Shown: positions 34,031-42,866, counted from the first letter of the stretch. The stretch: 56,439 nt of DNA from an uncultured Verrucomicrobia subdivision 3 bacterium (GCA_903872345.1 CAIQKM010000084.1:1-56439); one strand, 5' to 3'. The notes: a model not told the origin generated them from the letters alone. Made by a program: numbers and translations.

Positions 34031-34629
34031 AAGTAAAACCTTCATCCCCCTCCGCCGTCCCGCCGCGCTGGCGCAAGGACGTCGAACGTGTCCTCATATC
34101 GGATGCCCAGCTCGCCCGGCGCGTAAAAACCCTCGCGCGCGAGATTGAGCGCGACTTCAAAGGCCGCGAAACCGTCGTCGTCTCGCTGCTCAACGGCACC
34201 GTGCTGTTTCTCGCCGACCTCATCCGGCATCTGAACCTCCCGCTGCGCCTTGATTTCATCGGCGTCTCCAGCTATGGCCTCGGCACCGAGTCCGGTGACC
34301 TCGTTTTCACCAAGGAACTCCGCCTGGATGTGCGCGGTCGCGATGTGCTGCTCGTGGATGACATCCTCGACACCGGCAAGACCCTGAGCAGCGTCCTGCC
34401 CAAGCTCCGCGCCCTCAAACCCCGTCGCATCAAAACCTGCGTGCTGCTGGACAAACCCGAGCGCCGCGTGAAAAATATCCACGCGGATTACATCGGCTTC
34501 AGCATTCCCGATGTGTTTGTAGTCGGATACGGGCTTGATTTTGCCGAGCGTTACCGCAATCTTCCGTTTGTCGGCGTGCTGCACCCCCAGATATACAAGG
34601 AACCGGTTCAGCCTGTCGGTCCGAAATAA
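34027..34629 (+). CDS. hpt: Hypoxanthine phosphoribosyltransferase
   Basis: This enzyme converts hypoxanthine (or guanine) plus PRPP to the nucleoside monophosphate in purine salvage. The 200 residues carry the type I PRTase core: a flexible-loop region SSYGLGTESGD, the PRPP-binding motif VLLVDDILDTGKTL and the C-terminal PDVFVVGYGLDFAERYRNLP typical of bacterial Hpt. The N-terminus has a ~15-residue extension before VERVLISDAQL. The gene overlaps the Sel1 protein gene (ATGA) at the front and the transporter gene by one base (TAATG) at the back, indicating one operon with coupled translation of uptake and salvage. Confidence 0.96.
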   Translation: MKVKPSSPSAVPPRWRKDVERVLISDAQLARRVKTLAREIERDFKGRETVVVSLLNGTVLFLADLIRHLNLPLRLDFIGVSSYGLGTESGDLVFTKELRLDVRGRDVLLVDDILDTGKTLSSVLPKLRALKPRRIKTCVLLDKPERRVKNIHADYIGFSIPDVFVVGYGLDFAERYRNLPFVGVLHPQIYKEPVQPVGPK

Positions 34630-35897
34630 TGCATTTCAACCCGCTGAACCTGATTGGTTGGCCCGCGATGCTGCTGCTCGCGTGGGCCATTTCCTACAAT
34701 CGCAAACAATTCCCCTGGCGCACCGTCATCTGGGGGCTGGGCCTCCAATTTTCCCTGGCCATCCTGATTCTCAAGACCCCTTGGGGCGGCGCGCTGTTTG
34801 AATTCGCCGGCAAGGTCATTCAGAAACTCATCCACTTCTCCAACGAAGGCACCAAGTTCGTCTTCGGTCCGCTGGCGGACAGCGACCTCCTCGCGGACAA
34901 ATTCGGCCCCGGCAATTCCGTGGTCTTCGCCATTTTGATTGTCGGCACCGTGGTCATCGTTTCCGCGCTGTCCTCGCTCTTTTATCACTGGGGCATTTTG
35001 CAACGCGTCGTGCGCGGCGTGGCGTGGGTGATGCGCAAAGCCATGCGCACCAGCGGCAGCGAAACCCTTTCCGCCGCCGCCAATATCTTCATGGGCCAGA
35101 CCGAGGCGCCGCTGGTCATCCGCCCCTACGTCCCCCGCATGACCCGCAGCGAACTCATGACCATCATGGTCTGCGGCATGGCGCATATCGCCGGCGGTGT
35201 GGCCGCCGTGTACGCGGAAATGGGTTATCGCGCGGGGTACCACAATACCGCCGGCCATTTGCTGACCGCGTCCGTGCTGAACTGTCCCGCCGCGCTGCTC
35301 ATTGCCAAGATCATGCTTCCCGAAACCGAGCAGAGCGAAACCGCCGGCAGCGCCCCGGCCACCGTGCCCCGCACCACGGCCAATTCCGTGGACGCCATCT
35401 GCCGTGGTGCCGGCGACGGCTTCTTCCTCTCGCTCAACATTTGCGCCATGCTCATCGCCTTCATCGCCGTCATTGCCCTGGCGAACTACGTGCTGGCCTA
35501 TCCGCAATATCATATGGGCGTGGCCGTGCCCGTGACCATGCAGAATATCTTTGGCTGGATCAATGCCCCCTTTGCCTGGCTCATGGGTGTGCCGTGGCAC
35601 GACTGCGTGCCCATCGGTCAGATTCTCGGCGAACGCATCGTGCTGAATGAATTTGTCGGCTACCTCGACCTTACCACCCACGCCAAAGACCTTGCGCTCG
35701 ACCCGCGCAGTTTCACCATCGCCACCTACGCGCTGTGCGGCTTCGCCAATTTCTCCAGCATTGCCATCCAGGTGGGCGGCATCGGTTCGCTCGCCCCCGA
35801 ACGTCGCAGTGAAATGGCTAAGATCGGCTTCCGCGCCATGATCGGCGGCCTGCTGGCGAGCTACATGACCGCCACGATTGCGGGCATTTTGCTCTAA
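34629..35897 (+). CDS. nupC: Concentrative nucleoside transporter, NupC/CNT family
   Basis: The protein has 422 residues, a full-length bacterial CNT (about 400). It imports nucleosides by cation symport at the inner membrane. It shows ~10 helices with the family features GPLADSDLLADKFGPGNSV (loop before the transport domain), GQTEAPLVIRPY (the G-x-TEAP substrate/cation motif) and a later ALCGFANFSSIAIQVGGIGSL segment that is highly conserved in CNTs. Its ATG overlaps the stop of hpt, so nucleoside uptake and base salvage are coexpressed. No regulatory site is visible in the shared bases. Confidence 0.96.
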   Translation: MHFNPLNLIGWPAMLLLAWAISYNRKQFPWRTVIWGLGLQFSLAILILKTPWGGALFEFAGKVIQKLIHFSNEGTKFVFGPLADSDLLADKFGPGNSVVFAILIVGTVVIVSALSSLFYHWGILQRVVRGVAWVMRKAMRTSGSETLSAAANIFMGQTEAPLVIRPYVPRMTRSELMTIMVCGMAHIAGGVAAVYAEMGYRAGYHNTAGHLLTASVLNCPAALLIAKIMLPETEQSETAGSAPATVPRTTANSVDAICRGAGDGFFLSLNICAMLIAFIAVIALANYVLAYPQYHMGVAVPVTMQNIFGWINAPFAWLMGVPWHDCVPIGQILGERIVLNEFVGYLDLTTHAKDLALDPRSFTIATYALCGFANFSSIAIQVGGIGSLAPERRSEMAKIGFRAMIGGLLASYMTATIAGILL

Positions 35898-35948
35898 CGA
35901 TCACCGCCAGCAAGCGCGCACTTCCCTCAACGGATATTGGGGTTTTGC

Positions 35949-36263
35949 TTATCTATTCAGTTTGGATTCTGCCCGCAAAGTCTGACGAATTGTTCGTGGA
36001 TTTTGCCGGCAATCCAGAATGCGGTAAATCATTGTCTCGCCGTTCGGTTCAAGCCGGTAATAAATGGCATAGGGAAAACGTTTGGCCAGCAGCCGATGAA
36101 AACCAAATACCTTTCGGTGAATCCCGGCGTAAAGCATCAACGAATCCACATCCGCGAAGAGTGAGTCGAGAAAATAGCCGCCCAGATCTTCACTTTGCCG
36201 TTCATAAAAATCCCGTCCCTCCGCCAGGTCATTGTAAGCCGACGCCAAGAGCTTGATGTTCAT
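35949..36263 (-). CDS. RelE/ParE-superfamily toxin
   Basis: The protein has 104 residues. The N-terminal MNIKLLASAYNDLAEGRDFYERQ helix-strand layout, central LAKRFPYAIYYRLE and RILDCRQNPRTI close to the C-terminus are typical for RelE/ParE-type plasmid-stabilisation toxins. Members either cleave ribosome-bound mRNA or block gyrase; which applies here cannot be told. The start overlaps the antitoxin stop by four bases. The short 51-bp gap to nupC on the opposite strand means the two end in convergence. Confidence 0.88.
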   Translation of the reverse strand: MNIKLLASAYNDLAEGRDFYERQSEDLGGYFLDSLFADVDSLMLYAGIHRKVFGFHRLLAKRFPYAIYYRLEPNGETMIYRILDCRQNPRTIRQTLRAESKLNR

Positions 36264-36475
36264 GCCCGACCGTCACGAAGTTTCGCCTTGGCGGCATTCC
36301 AATCCAGCACCGTTTCCTCTCCGCAAGCATGACGTTCTGCTGTTTCACGCAAGACATCGTCATGCCAGGCCGGAGAAATATATTCTGCCTCTTCCCGGCT
36401 TAAATCAGCCCACAACAACTCCATGAGGCGGAGCTTTTCTTGCCGGGGCAATTGCTGGATTTCCAAAGCACTCAT
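36260..36475 (-). CDS. Addiction-module antitoxin component
   Basis: The protein has 71 residues. The pattern LPRQEKLRLMELLWADL, SPAWHDDVLRET and a C-terminal DWNAAKAKLR fits the short addiction-module component family (TIGR02574-like) that partners RelE/ParE toxins. It lies immediately upstream of the toxin with a four-base overlap, the usual order. The protein lacks a separate DNA-binding domain long enough to assign, so autoregulation is uncertain. Confidence 0.86.
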   Translation of the reverse strand: MSALEIQQLPRQEKLRLMELLWADLSREEAEYISPAWHDDVLRETAERHACGEETVLDWNAAKAKLRDGRA

Positions 36476-36521
36476 GCATTAAAGATGGGCTGGCATCGGC
36501 AAAAAAGCAAACGCCTTTGTG

Positions 36522-37478
36522 TTACCTCCCCTGCGCTGTCCGAAACCACTCCACAAACAGCGGAATGCCTTGCTCCGCTTTCACCTTGGGCCGGTAACCC
36601 AGCTTGGCCTGCGCCTTGGAAATGTCCGCATACGTGATCGGCACGTCGCCCGGCTGCAACGGCTGACGGTCAATCACCGCTTTTTTGCCGACCGCGCTTT
36701 CAATCAATTCAATCAGCCGGTCCAGCCGGATTGTCTGGGATTCGCCGAGGTTGAAAACCTCAAAGCCGAATTCCCGGCTGGTCGCAGCCATCACCCCGTC
36801 CACAATGTCCGTGATGTACGTATGATCCCGCGCCGTGCTGCCATCGCCAAACACGGGAATCGGCTTGCCCGCCGCAATCAGCCGAGTGAATTTGTGAATG
36901 GCCAGGTCTGGCCGTTGCCGGGGACCATACACGGTGAAGAACCGCAGCATCGTCACATCCAGTCCGTACAGGTGATGGTACACATGCCCCAACGCCTCGC
37001 ACGCCAATTTGCTCGCGGCATACGGCGACACGGCGGAAAAAATCGGGTCACTCTCGCTGAACGGCACCTTGGCATTGACGCCATAGACGGAGGAGGAGGA
37101 CGCCAGCGTCAGCTTGCGCACGCCCGTTTTGCGCGCCGCCTCCAGAATGTTCACCGTGCCCTCCACGTTCACCCGCTGGTACAAAGCGGGTTGCTCCAGA
37201 CTCGGCCGCACCCCGGCGCGGGCCGCCAGATGGATTACCTGGTCGAAGCGGACGGCGGAGAACAGGCCGTTCATGGCATCGGCATTCGTGATGTCCGCCT
37301 GGAAAAATTCGAACGGCCGGGCCAGCGCCCGCAGTTCCGCGACGTTCCGCCGTTTGATGGCCGGATCGTAGAAGTCGTTCAACTCATCCAGGGCCCACAC
37401 CCGGTGCCCCTCGTGCAACAGCCGTTCGCAAACATGCGAACCGATGAAGCCGGCGCCGCCGGTGACGAGAAAGTTCAT
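36522..37478 (-). CDS. NAD-dependent sugar-nucleotide epimerase, UDP-glucuronate 4-epimerase-like
   Basis: The frame extends to 37775, but the ATG at 37478 (MNFLVTGGAGFIGSH) places the Rossmann GxxGxxG motif at the N-terminus, giving 318 residues. The extended-SDR catalytic set is visible: LASSSSVYG, then YAASK with the catalytic Tyr and Lys, followed by RFFTVYGPRQRPD. The RPD stretch and DHTYITDIVDGV fit UDP-glucuronate 4-epimerases making UDP-galacturonate for cell-surface polysaccharides; UDP-glucose 4-epimerase or dehydratase activity is not excluded. It lies alone on its strand between a toxin-antitoxin pair and a DUF2442 gene. Confidence 0.9.
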   Translation of the reverse strand: MNFLVTGGAGFIGSHVCERLLHEGHRVWALDELNDFYDPAIKRRNVAELRALARPFEFFQADITNADAMNGLFSAVRFDQVIHLAARAGVRPSLEQPALYQRVNVEGTVNILEAARKTGVRKLTLASSSSVYGVNAKVPFSESDPIFSAVSPYAASKLACEALGHVYHHLYGLDVTMLRFFTVYGPRQRPDLAIHKFTRLIAAGKPIPVFGDGSTARDHTYITDIVDGVMAATSREFGFEVFNLGESQTIRLDRLIELIESAVGKKAVIDRQPLQPGDVPITYADISKAQAKLGYRPKVKAEQGIPLFVEWFRTAQGR

Positions 37479-37548
37479 GCCCCACGCTAACAACGCCCGG
37501 GTCGCCTGTCGAGCGCGGGCGGAGGAGCGCATTTGAAAACAAATCCTC

Positions 37549-37812
37549 TCAACGCGCCGGCTTGAAAGGCGCTTTCTGAAACTGGCCGTAATCACCGGCC
37601 AGCAACCCGCGCAAAGAAAGATCCTCGTCCAAGTCCGGCCAGTGCAAGCCGAAGGGTGACACTTCAATGTGATTGAGCTGCCGGGGTGTGCCCCGGGCCA
37701 GCCGCGGATTGACGGCGACCGGGAAACGGATGATGGTGCCACTTTCCAAGTGTGCCACAATGAATCCGCCTTCATGGGCGGCGGCGCGGACGATGTCAGC
37801 CAAGATGCGCAT
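37549..37812 (-). CDS. DUF2442 family protein
   Basis: The ATG at 37812 is preferred over a TTG two codons upstream, giving 87 residues. The pattern GGFIVAHLESGTIIRFPV, LNHIEVSPFGLHWPDLDEDLSLRGLLAG is characteristic of DUF2442. Such genes very often follow a DUF4160 gene in a toxin-antitoxin-like pair. Here no DUF4160 frame exists in the 358 bp upstream, which instead hold a palindromic element, so it appears to be an orphan, or its partner was lost. Function unknown. Confidence 0.82.
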   Translation of the reverse strand: MRILADIVRAAAHEGGFIVAHLESGTIIRFPVAVNPRLARGTPRQLNHIEVSPFGLHWPDLDEDLSLRGLLAGDYGQFQKAPFKPAR

Positions 37813-37882
37813 TTTCAAACTGAAATTTAATTGCTGCCGGTGTGTTTAACCGTTTAACTTTGGTTACCCTCCAGGGGCGATT

Positions 37883-37962
37883 GCTCTCCCGTCCGAAAGG
37901 TTGGTGACCAACCTTCGGCTTTTCTACCCGGTGCAGGCAACTGCGCTGGGTAGCTCTTTTTT
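37883..37962 (+). terminator. Palindromic element with terminator-like hairpin
   Basis: CCGAAAGGTTGGT and ACCAACCTTCGG form a near-perfect palindrome at 37893-37918. It is followed by a hairpin with stem CTACCC(GGTGCAG)/(CTGCGC)TGGGTAG and a GCAA loop (37924-37953), then CTCTTTTTT. On the plus strand this is a good intrinsic terminator shape, upstream of the zinc-ribbon/SDR gene at 38171. It could be a leader attenuator or a repeat element that happens to look like one. The rest of 37813-38170 shows no gene. Confidence 0.5.
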
Positions 37963-38170
37963 GACCGGTTAGCTTTTTGGCCCGGCCAAAACAAGTTATC
38001 CGCATCATGGCCTGTGAACAAGTCTAACAGCTCCAATTTACTACGTCATTATACAACCGCACTTTATCTGCTCGTCAGTGTGAACCATATATAATCGCAC
38101 CGCCCCGTCCCCCTTCTCCTTTTCATTCGCATGGCCGGCCCCCGGCTGCTATCCTCCGCGCCCTGATACG

Positions 38171-39742
38171 ATGTCTGACAATCCGCCAAATTCATCCGGT
38201 GCCGCCGCCGCGGCCGCCGCCATTGCCGCGCAACTGACGGCCGCCGCCGCGCTGCTCGAGCAGGCCGCCGCCAATCGCGCCCTGCTCGCCGGCCTCACCG
38301 AAGAAGAACGCACGCGCCTCATCAAGGCCGCCGGCGATATCTATTGTCCCGATGTCAACGCCCGCCGCCGCCTCGTCAAAGCCCGCGTCCGCCAGCGCAA
38401 AGCCGAGAAAACCGAGCGCGACCAAACCGTGCTAAACGAAACCGGCATCCGCGCCCTGCGCCGCAAACCCGTTTTCACCACCCCCAACGTCCTGCCGCCG
38501 CCGGCGTTTGAGCAGTCGGAGGTGACCGACGACCCCGAATTTCGCGAGGTGATCGAGCCGCAGAACTGTTACATCTGCAAAAAGAATTACTCCACCATCC
38601 ACCATTTCTACGACCAGCTCTGCCCCGCCTGCGCAGAACTGAACTACCGCAAGCGCACCGAGACCGCCGATCTCCGGGGCCGCGTGGCCCTGCTCACCGG
38701 CGGCCGGGTGAAGATCGGTTACCAGGCCGGCATTAAGCTCCTCCGCGCCGGCGCGCATCTCATCGTCACCACCCGCTTCCCGCGCGACTCCGCCCAGCGT
38801 TACGCCGCCGAGCCGGATTTCAAGGACTGGGGCCATCGCCTCGAAATTTTCGGGCTGGACCTTCGCCACACGCCGAGCGTCGAAGCGTTTTGCAGTCACC
38901 TGCTCGCCACGCGCGACCGCCTGGACTTCATCATCAGCAACGCCTGCCAGACCGTCCGCCGTCCGCCGGATTTTTACGAACACATGATGGCCGCCGAGTC
39001 CGGTCCCGCAGAGAACCAGCCCGAAGCCGCCCGCAAACTGTTGGGCGCTTACGAAGGTCTGCGCGGCTATCACATCCTGCCCGAAGCCGAGGCCGGCACC
39101 GCCTTGCTCGGCCAGAAACTCTCCGCCGTCGCCGGGCTCACCCATGCCGCGGAACTTTCCCAAGTGCCGCTGCTCCCCGAGGAACTCGCCGCGCAAAAAT
39201 CACTGTTCCCCCAGGGCAAGCTGGACCAGGATTTGCAACAGGTGGACCTGCGCGAACGCAATTCATGGCGGCTGACCCTGGCCGAAGTGCCGTCCGTGGA
39301 ACTGCTCGAGGTGCAGCTTGTCAACGCCATCGCTCCCTTCATTCTCAACGCCCGGCTGAAACCGCTCATGCTCCGCACGCCCGAGCGCGACAAGCACATC
39401 GTCAATGTCTCCGCCGTGGAAGGGCAGTTCTACCGCAAGTTCAAGACCACGCGCCATCCCCACACCAACATGGCCAAGGCCGCGCTCAACATGATGACCC
39501 GAACCTCCGCCGCCGATTACGAGGTGGACGGCATCCACATGAACGCGGTGGACACCGGCTGGGTGACGGATGAAGACCCCGTCCAGATCGCCGAGCGCAA
39601 GGTCAAGGACCACCGCTTCCACCCGCCTTTGGACATCGTGGACGGCGCCGCCCGCATTGTGGATCCCATCATTGACGGTTTTAATACTGGCAACCATATC
39701 TGGGGTAAATTTCTCAAGGACTACCGCGAGACGGATTGGTGA
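38171..39742 (+). CDS. Zinc-ribbon/short-chain dehydrogenase fusion protein
   Basis: The protein has 523 residues. A ~125-residue Ala/Arg-rich N-terminal region ([20 protein letters not shown], then [16 protein letters not shown]) precedes a zinc-ribbon-like CYICKKNYS...LCPACAEL (two CxxC pairs, ~residues 136-162). An SDR domain follows: [14 protein letters not shown] (Rossmann glycines), [12 protein letters not shown] (NAG-like) and [11 protein letters not shown]. The usual YxxxK is replaced: the helix aligning with YSASKAAL reads HTNMAKAAL, so the lysine is kept but the Tyr position is Thr; a YRKFK lies just before. A central ~100-residue insert is unlike classical SDRs. Proteins of this fusion exist but their substrate is unknown. 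Confidence 0.8.
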   Translation: MSDNPPNSSGAAAAAAAIAAQLTAAAALLEQAAANRALLAGLTEEERTRLIKAAGDIYCPDVNARRRLVKARVRQRKAEKTERDQTVLNETGIRALRRKPVFTTPNVLPPPAFEQSEVTDDPEFREVIEPQNCYICKKNYSTIHHFYDQLCPACAELNYRKRTETADLRGRVALLTGGRVKIGYQAGIKLLRAGAHLIVTTRFPRDSAQRYAAEPDFKDWGHRLEIFGLDLRHTPSVEAFCSHLLATRDRLDFIISNACQTVRRPPDFYEHMMAAESGPAENQPEAARKLLGAYEGLRGYHILPEAEAGTALLGQKLSAVAGLTHAAELSQVPLLPEELAAQKSLFPQGKLDQDLQQVDLRERNSWRLTLAEVPSVELLEVQLVNAIAPFILNARLKPLMLRTPERDKHIVNVSAVEGQFYRKFKTTRHPHTNMAKAALNMMTRTSAADYEVDGIHMNAVDTGWVTDEDPVQIAERKVKDHRFHPPLDIVDGAARIVDPIIDGFNTGNHIWGKFLKDYRETDW

Positions 39743-39840
39743 GGTGCGGGCTTTTTTGCCAAAACATCCAACATCGAACTCCCCGGGGCCGGTACGTTGG
39801 GGTGGCGTGGCCGAAAGGTCGGGTTTAATATTTTCACCGG

Positions 39841-40811
39841 TTGCCTTGATATGCCTTGATTATGCACGATTACAGGGTTTTTTGCCTTGATTGGCGGATG
39901 TGGCGACGCGGCCAGACAATTTTGTGGGACGCTCGCCCTCACCTTTGTCCTCTCCCCCCAGGAGAGGATTTCTTCCTGGCACACGTTTCGATATTCGTCC
40001 GACGGTCCGCCCAATCCAGCGGCTTGATTCGCCAAAATACGGGTGGTTTGAAAAATGGCGTTTGCCTTGATAAAGCACGATTAGCCTTGATTGTTGGGTT
40101 TTTTGCCTTGATTGAGGCTTGATTGGGATGACGGGTATGGGTTTTCGGGACGAACGGGTAGGGGGATGAGGAAAGTGGGGACGAGCCGTCCCCACCCCGT
40201 ATGGGAGCGGTGGGCAATGGAACATTTCGCGTCTGCCTTGATGTGCCTTGATTATGCACGATTGCTGGGGTTTTTGCCTTGATTGGCGGATGTGGCGACG
40301 CGGCCAGACAATTTTGTGGGACGCTCGCCCTCACCTTTGTCCTCTCCCCCAGGAGAGGATTTCTTCCTGGCACACGTTTCGATATTCGTCCGACGGTCCG
40401 TCCAATCCAGCGGCTTGATTCGCCAACATACAGGTGGTTTCAAAAAATGGCATTTGCCTTGATAAAGCACGATTAGCCTTGATTGGGCGTGAGGGGAACG
40501 GGTCTCGGCTCCCGGGTCTCGGATTTCGGGGGCGGGAGCGCGGAGAATTTGGGCATGGCGATGCGGTTGGGCGGTTTGGTCGTTGCTGCGCCCGAGGGCG
40601 GGCGCGCTCCGGGAATTTGGTGTTTGCCTTGATGAAGCACGATTTGCCTTGATTGAGGCTTGATTGGGATGCCGGGTCTGGGGTTTCGGGACGAACAGGC
40701 AGGGGGGAAAGTGGAGACGGGCCGTCCCCACCCCGTATGGGAGCGGGAGGCAATGGAACATTTCGCATCTGTCTTGATGTGCCTTGATAGCTGGGGTTTT
40801 GCTTTGATGGG
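39841..40811 (+). repeat. Composite ATCAAGGC repeat array
   Basis: The array is built from TGCCTTGAT (at 39842, 39852, 39883, 40063, 40104, 40234, 40244, 40275, 40455, 40625, 40645) interspersed with GCACGATT and GGGGTTTTTTGCC. Two direct copies of ~250 bp (39842-40092 and 40234-40484, offset 392) are nearly identical. A second segment (40104-40252) recurs at 40645-40790 and contains a GACGGGCCGTCCCCACC-like hairpin. The minus-strand frames here repeat the same phrases and are not genes. Between 39743 and 39840 nothing else is seen. Confidence 0.85.
40585..40612. repeat. Short compound palindrome inside the array
   Basis: GCTGCGCCCGAGGGCGGGCG followed by CGCTCCGG; this is the reverse complement of the 31469-31494 element with two loop changes. 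Confidence 0.7.
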
Positions 40812-41008
40812 CAGGGCAATGCGGTTGCAATGCCCGGCAGGGTGGCGGCGCGGGGCAGGGTGGTGACGTTCGGGTCCGGGAAACCGGGAGCCGGCGGGCG
40901 CGGGGCGTGGATGATGGTGAACATATATAGATTACTCTGTTACCTCCACGGGGTTAATATGGCACAGGTTCTTAAATTGCAAGGGGCGGTGCCGGGAAAA
41001 ATGAGCGA

Positions 41009-41041
41009 GGGTGGCGGATTGAAGATGGAGGATGGGTGGCT
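41009..41041 (+). repeat. GGCGGATTGARGATGGAGG dispersed sequence
   Basis: GGCGGATTGAAGATGGAGG and the following ATGGGTGGCT match 3571-3603 with few changes. It lies just beyond the 3' end of the zinc-ribbon/DUF2007-like gene. The stretch from 40812 to 41008 shows no gene. Confidence 0.6.
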
Positions 41042-41051
41042 GCCAGAAGAT

Positions 41052-42263
41052 TCACACCTTCCAGTCGGCCGAATAGATCTGGCCGGCCTGTTCGAGGGTT
41101 GCCAGCGGGACAAAAATTTCAATGTACATATTTTTTCTCAGGCCGCGGGCGGTTTCGTATTTGCTCTCGCCGTTGTCAATTTGAAACGGGATGCCCGCCG
41201 CCTCCAGCCGGAGCAGCAGACGTTTTGCCTCCATGGGATCGAGCCGGGCCAGGCAGGCATAGCCCGGGGGCGCCTCAGCGGCCGGATCCGTTTCGGTCGG
41301 AAACGGCGGCACCGTGGCGCTTGAGGCCAACTCGCTGTCCGCCAGCACCGGATTGCTGGCGGCGAGCATTCCGGTTGCGGCCAGAATTTTTCGCGCCTTG
41401 GACTCGTCTTCCGGGTGGACAAACAATTCGGTTCGCCGGGCCGGTTCGGAGAGGCCGCCCGTGATGCCGGGGAACGGGGTTGATTGCGGGAAGGTTTCCG
41501 CTTCGGGGGTTGCTTCCACGCGCAGCCCGGCCTGTTGCAATTGGGACATCAATGCTTCGGACTCTGCCGGACCAAAGCTGCCGAGTTGCTGGAAAATAAT
41601 ATTGCGGCCATCGTCCATTTCGAGTGCGGGCAGCAGGCTCTGATCGTAAAAGGGTTGGGCGGGCCCGTCGGCGGGACTGGCTTTCAGATCGCCGGTGATG
41701 AACTCGGCACACCAATAACCGGACGCCTCGGCCATACTCACCGATTTTCCGTCCGGCAGTGGAATTCGCCGGGCAGCAACGGTCCAGATGCCTTGCATCC
41801 GGTTCGTATCCAGAAACATTCCCTGGTAAGTGATGGGCGGTCCGGGCAATTCCCGGAGACATTCATAGCCCTTGGCGATGATATATTCGCGCAGGGTCAT
41901 CCTGCGGCCGCCGGACTGGAAATAAGCAACGGGCAGTTGTTTGATGAACTTGACGGCCGGTGCATTGAAGTCGCCGTAAATGGTGCCCGTTCCGGGCGCG
42001 CCGTGGGGAGCATCATCGGTGACCGAGCCGGTAAAATGGGTGAACCACCCGTGCTTCAGTTTCAGGGTGAATGCCACGGCTGGATTTTGGGGCCGGTCGG
42101 GGGTTGCGACATAACCATAGACCCCGCGCCAGACGCCGGTCATTTTCTTCCGTAATTCCGTTTGATCAGACGTTGTGGAACGATTGACCAGCGCCTCCCC
42201 ATCAATGGCACAGGCCGTGGCGGTATCCGGATATTCTTTCCCGCAATAAGAACATTTTTTCAT
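41052..42263 (-). CDS. Zinc-ribbon protein with tandem DUF2007-like C-terminal domains
   Basis: The protein has 403 residues. An N-terminal zinc-ribbon half (CSYCGKEYPDTATACAIDG) is followed by a ~190-residue mid domain rich in aromatic beta strands (MTGVWRGVYGYV, GTIYGDFNAPAVKFIKQL). Two C-terminal ferredoxin-like modules then appear: GSFGPAESEALMSQLQQAGL...RRTELFVHPEDESKARKIL and ARLDPMEAKRLLLRLEAAGIPFQIDNG...EIFVPLATLEQAGQIY, both with the pattern of DUF2007 (putative signal-transducing) domains. No membrane helix. Its role is unknown; two small proteins, one with a similar zinc ribbon, are divergently encoded just upstream. Confidence 0.8.
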   Translation of the reverse strand: MKKCSYCGKEYPDTATACAIDGEALVNRSTTSDQTELRKKMTGVWRGVYGYVATPDRPQNPAVAFTLKLKHGWFTHFTGSVTDDAPHGAPGTGTIYGDFNAPAVKFIKQLPVAYFQSGGRRMTLREYIIAKGYECLRELPGPPITYQGMFLDTNRMQGIWTVAARRIPLPDGKSVSMAEASGYWCAEFITGDLKASPADGPAQPFYDQSLLPALEMDDGRNIIFQQLGSFGPAESEALMSQLQQAGLRVEATPEAETFPQSTPFPGITGGLSEPARRTELFVHPEDESKARKILAATGMLAASNPVLADSELASSATVPPFPTETDPAAEAPPGYACLARLDPMEAKRLLLRLEAAGIPFQIDNGESKYETARGLRKNMYIEIFVPLATLEQAGQIYSADWKV

Positions 42264-42500
42264 GGGGGGCAGATGTTAAGGTGTGCCGGTGGTTGCTTGG
42301 TCTGCGCGGCATTATGAGGGCAAACGAAAAGGGGAGGCAAAATAAAAATGCCGGTGCCGGTTCGTTTAGGGCATATTCGAGATTTGGATGCCAAGAACGA
42401 ATTTTTTCTCTGGCAATGCTTCCCATTTCCACGTGGACAGCCGCAAACCATTTTTGTTAGGGTCGGAACTGATGAGCGTGTCGGAAAGCCAAACAAATTT

Positions 42501-42722
42501 ATGCCCTACGGATTCATCGCCCTGTTTGCCGCCATCGCCCTCACGGGGGTTTTCGTGTGGGTGACGGAGGCGGCGGTGTGGTGCAAGGCGGTGGTGGCGG
42601 GCCTGCTGCTGCTGTCGTTCCGGTGGCATTACGGACTCTTTCTACAAGTTGCCATTACCATCAGCCTGTCGCTTTATTTCACTTATTTGAAGGCGCGGTA
42701 TTCGGGGGAGGGTAAGAAATGA
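42501..42722 (+). CDS. Small membrane protein of unknown function
   Basis: The ATG at 42501 (MPYGFIALFAAIALTG) is chosen, as upstream frame codons lack hydrophobic character; 73 residues result, with three hydrophobic segments (GFIALFAAIALTGVFVWV, VWCKAVVAGLLLLSF, LFLQVAITISLSLYF) and a basic tail. It stands between the divergent zinc-ribbon gene and a palindromic element. I see no family motif. The 237 bp upstream hold no other gene or repeat that I recognise. Confidence 0.55.
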   Translation: MPYGFIALFAAIALTGVFVWVTEAAVWCKAVVAGLLLLSFRWHYGLFLQVAITISLSLYFTYLKARYSGEGKK

Positions 42723-42724
42723 TA

Positions 42725-42855
42725 CCGGTTTCAGTTTGAAACTGGATATGACGCTCCGCTGGAGCTGGGAATTTTGAGGACGTGTTTCTACAAATATGGC
42801 GCTCCTCCGGAGCTAAGGCGGGACGCACTGTAGTGCGGTTTCAAACTGCAACCGG
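42725..42855. repeat. Compound element with CCGGTTTCAGTTTGAAAC ends
   Basis: The outer arms CCGGTTTCAGTTTGAAAC and GTTTCAAACTGCAACCGG are inverted. Inside are GCTCCGCTGGAGC, TTTCTACAAATATGGC, GCTCCTCCGGAGC and GCACTGTAGTGC. The TTCTACAAA.AT/GCTCC..GGAGC sequence is a type seen in many environmental genomes; this is from memory, not a search. Confidence 0.7.
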
Positions 42856-42866
42856 TCATACACTTT

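Noticed and set aside
35945..36256. 103-residue plus-strand frame over the RelE-type toxin
   Set aside because: Antisense of a toxin gene whose own family features and overlap with its antitoxin are clear.
37862..37985. Cyclic di-GMP or cobalamin riboswitch
   Set aside because: Hairpins are present, but the conserved core sequences of those riboswitch classes are not found on either strand.
39841..40811. CRISPR array
   Set aside because: Repeat units vary in spacing and order, the intervening DNA is itself duplicated, and there are no cas genes.
39939..40924. Three overlapping minus-strand frames of 144-197 residues in the repeat array
   Set aside because: They contain the same phrases twice or more because they read through the direct repeats; no start signal or family features.
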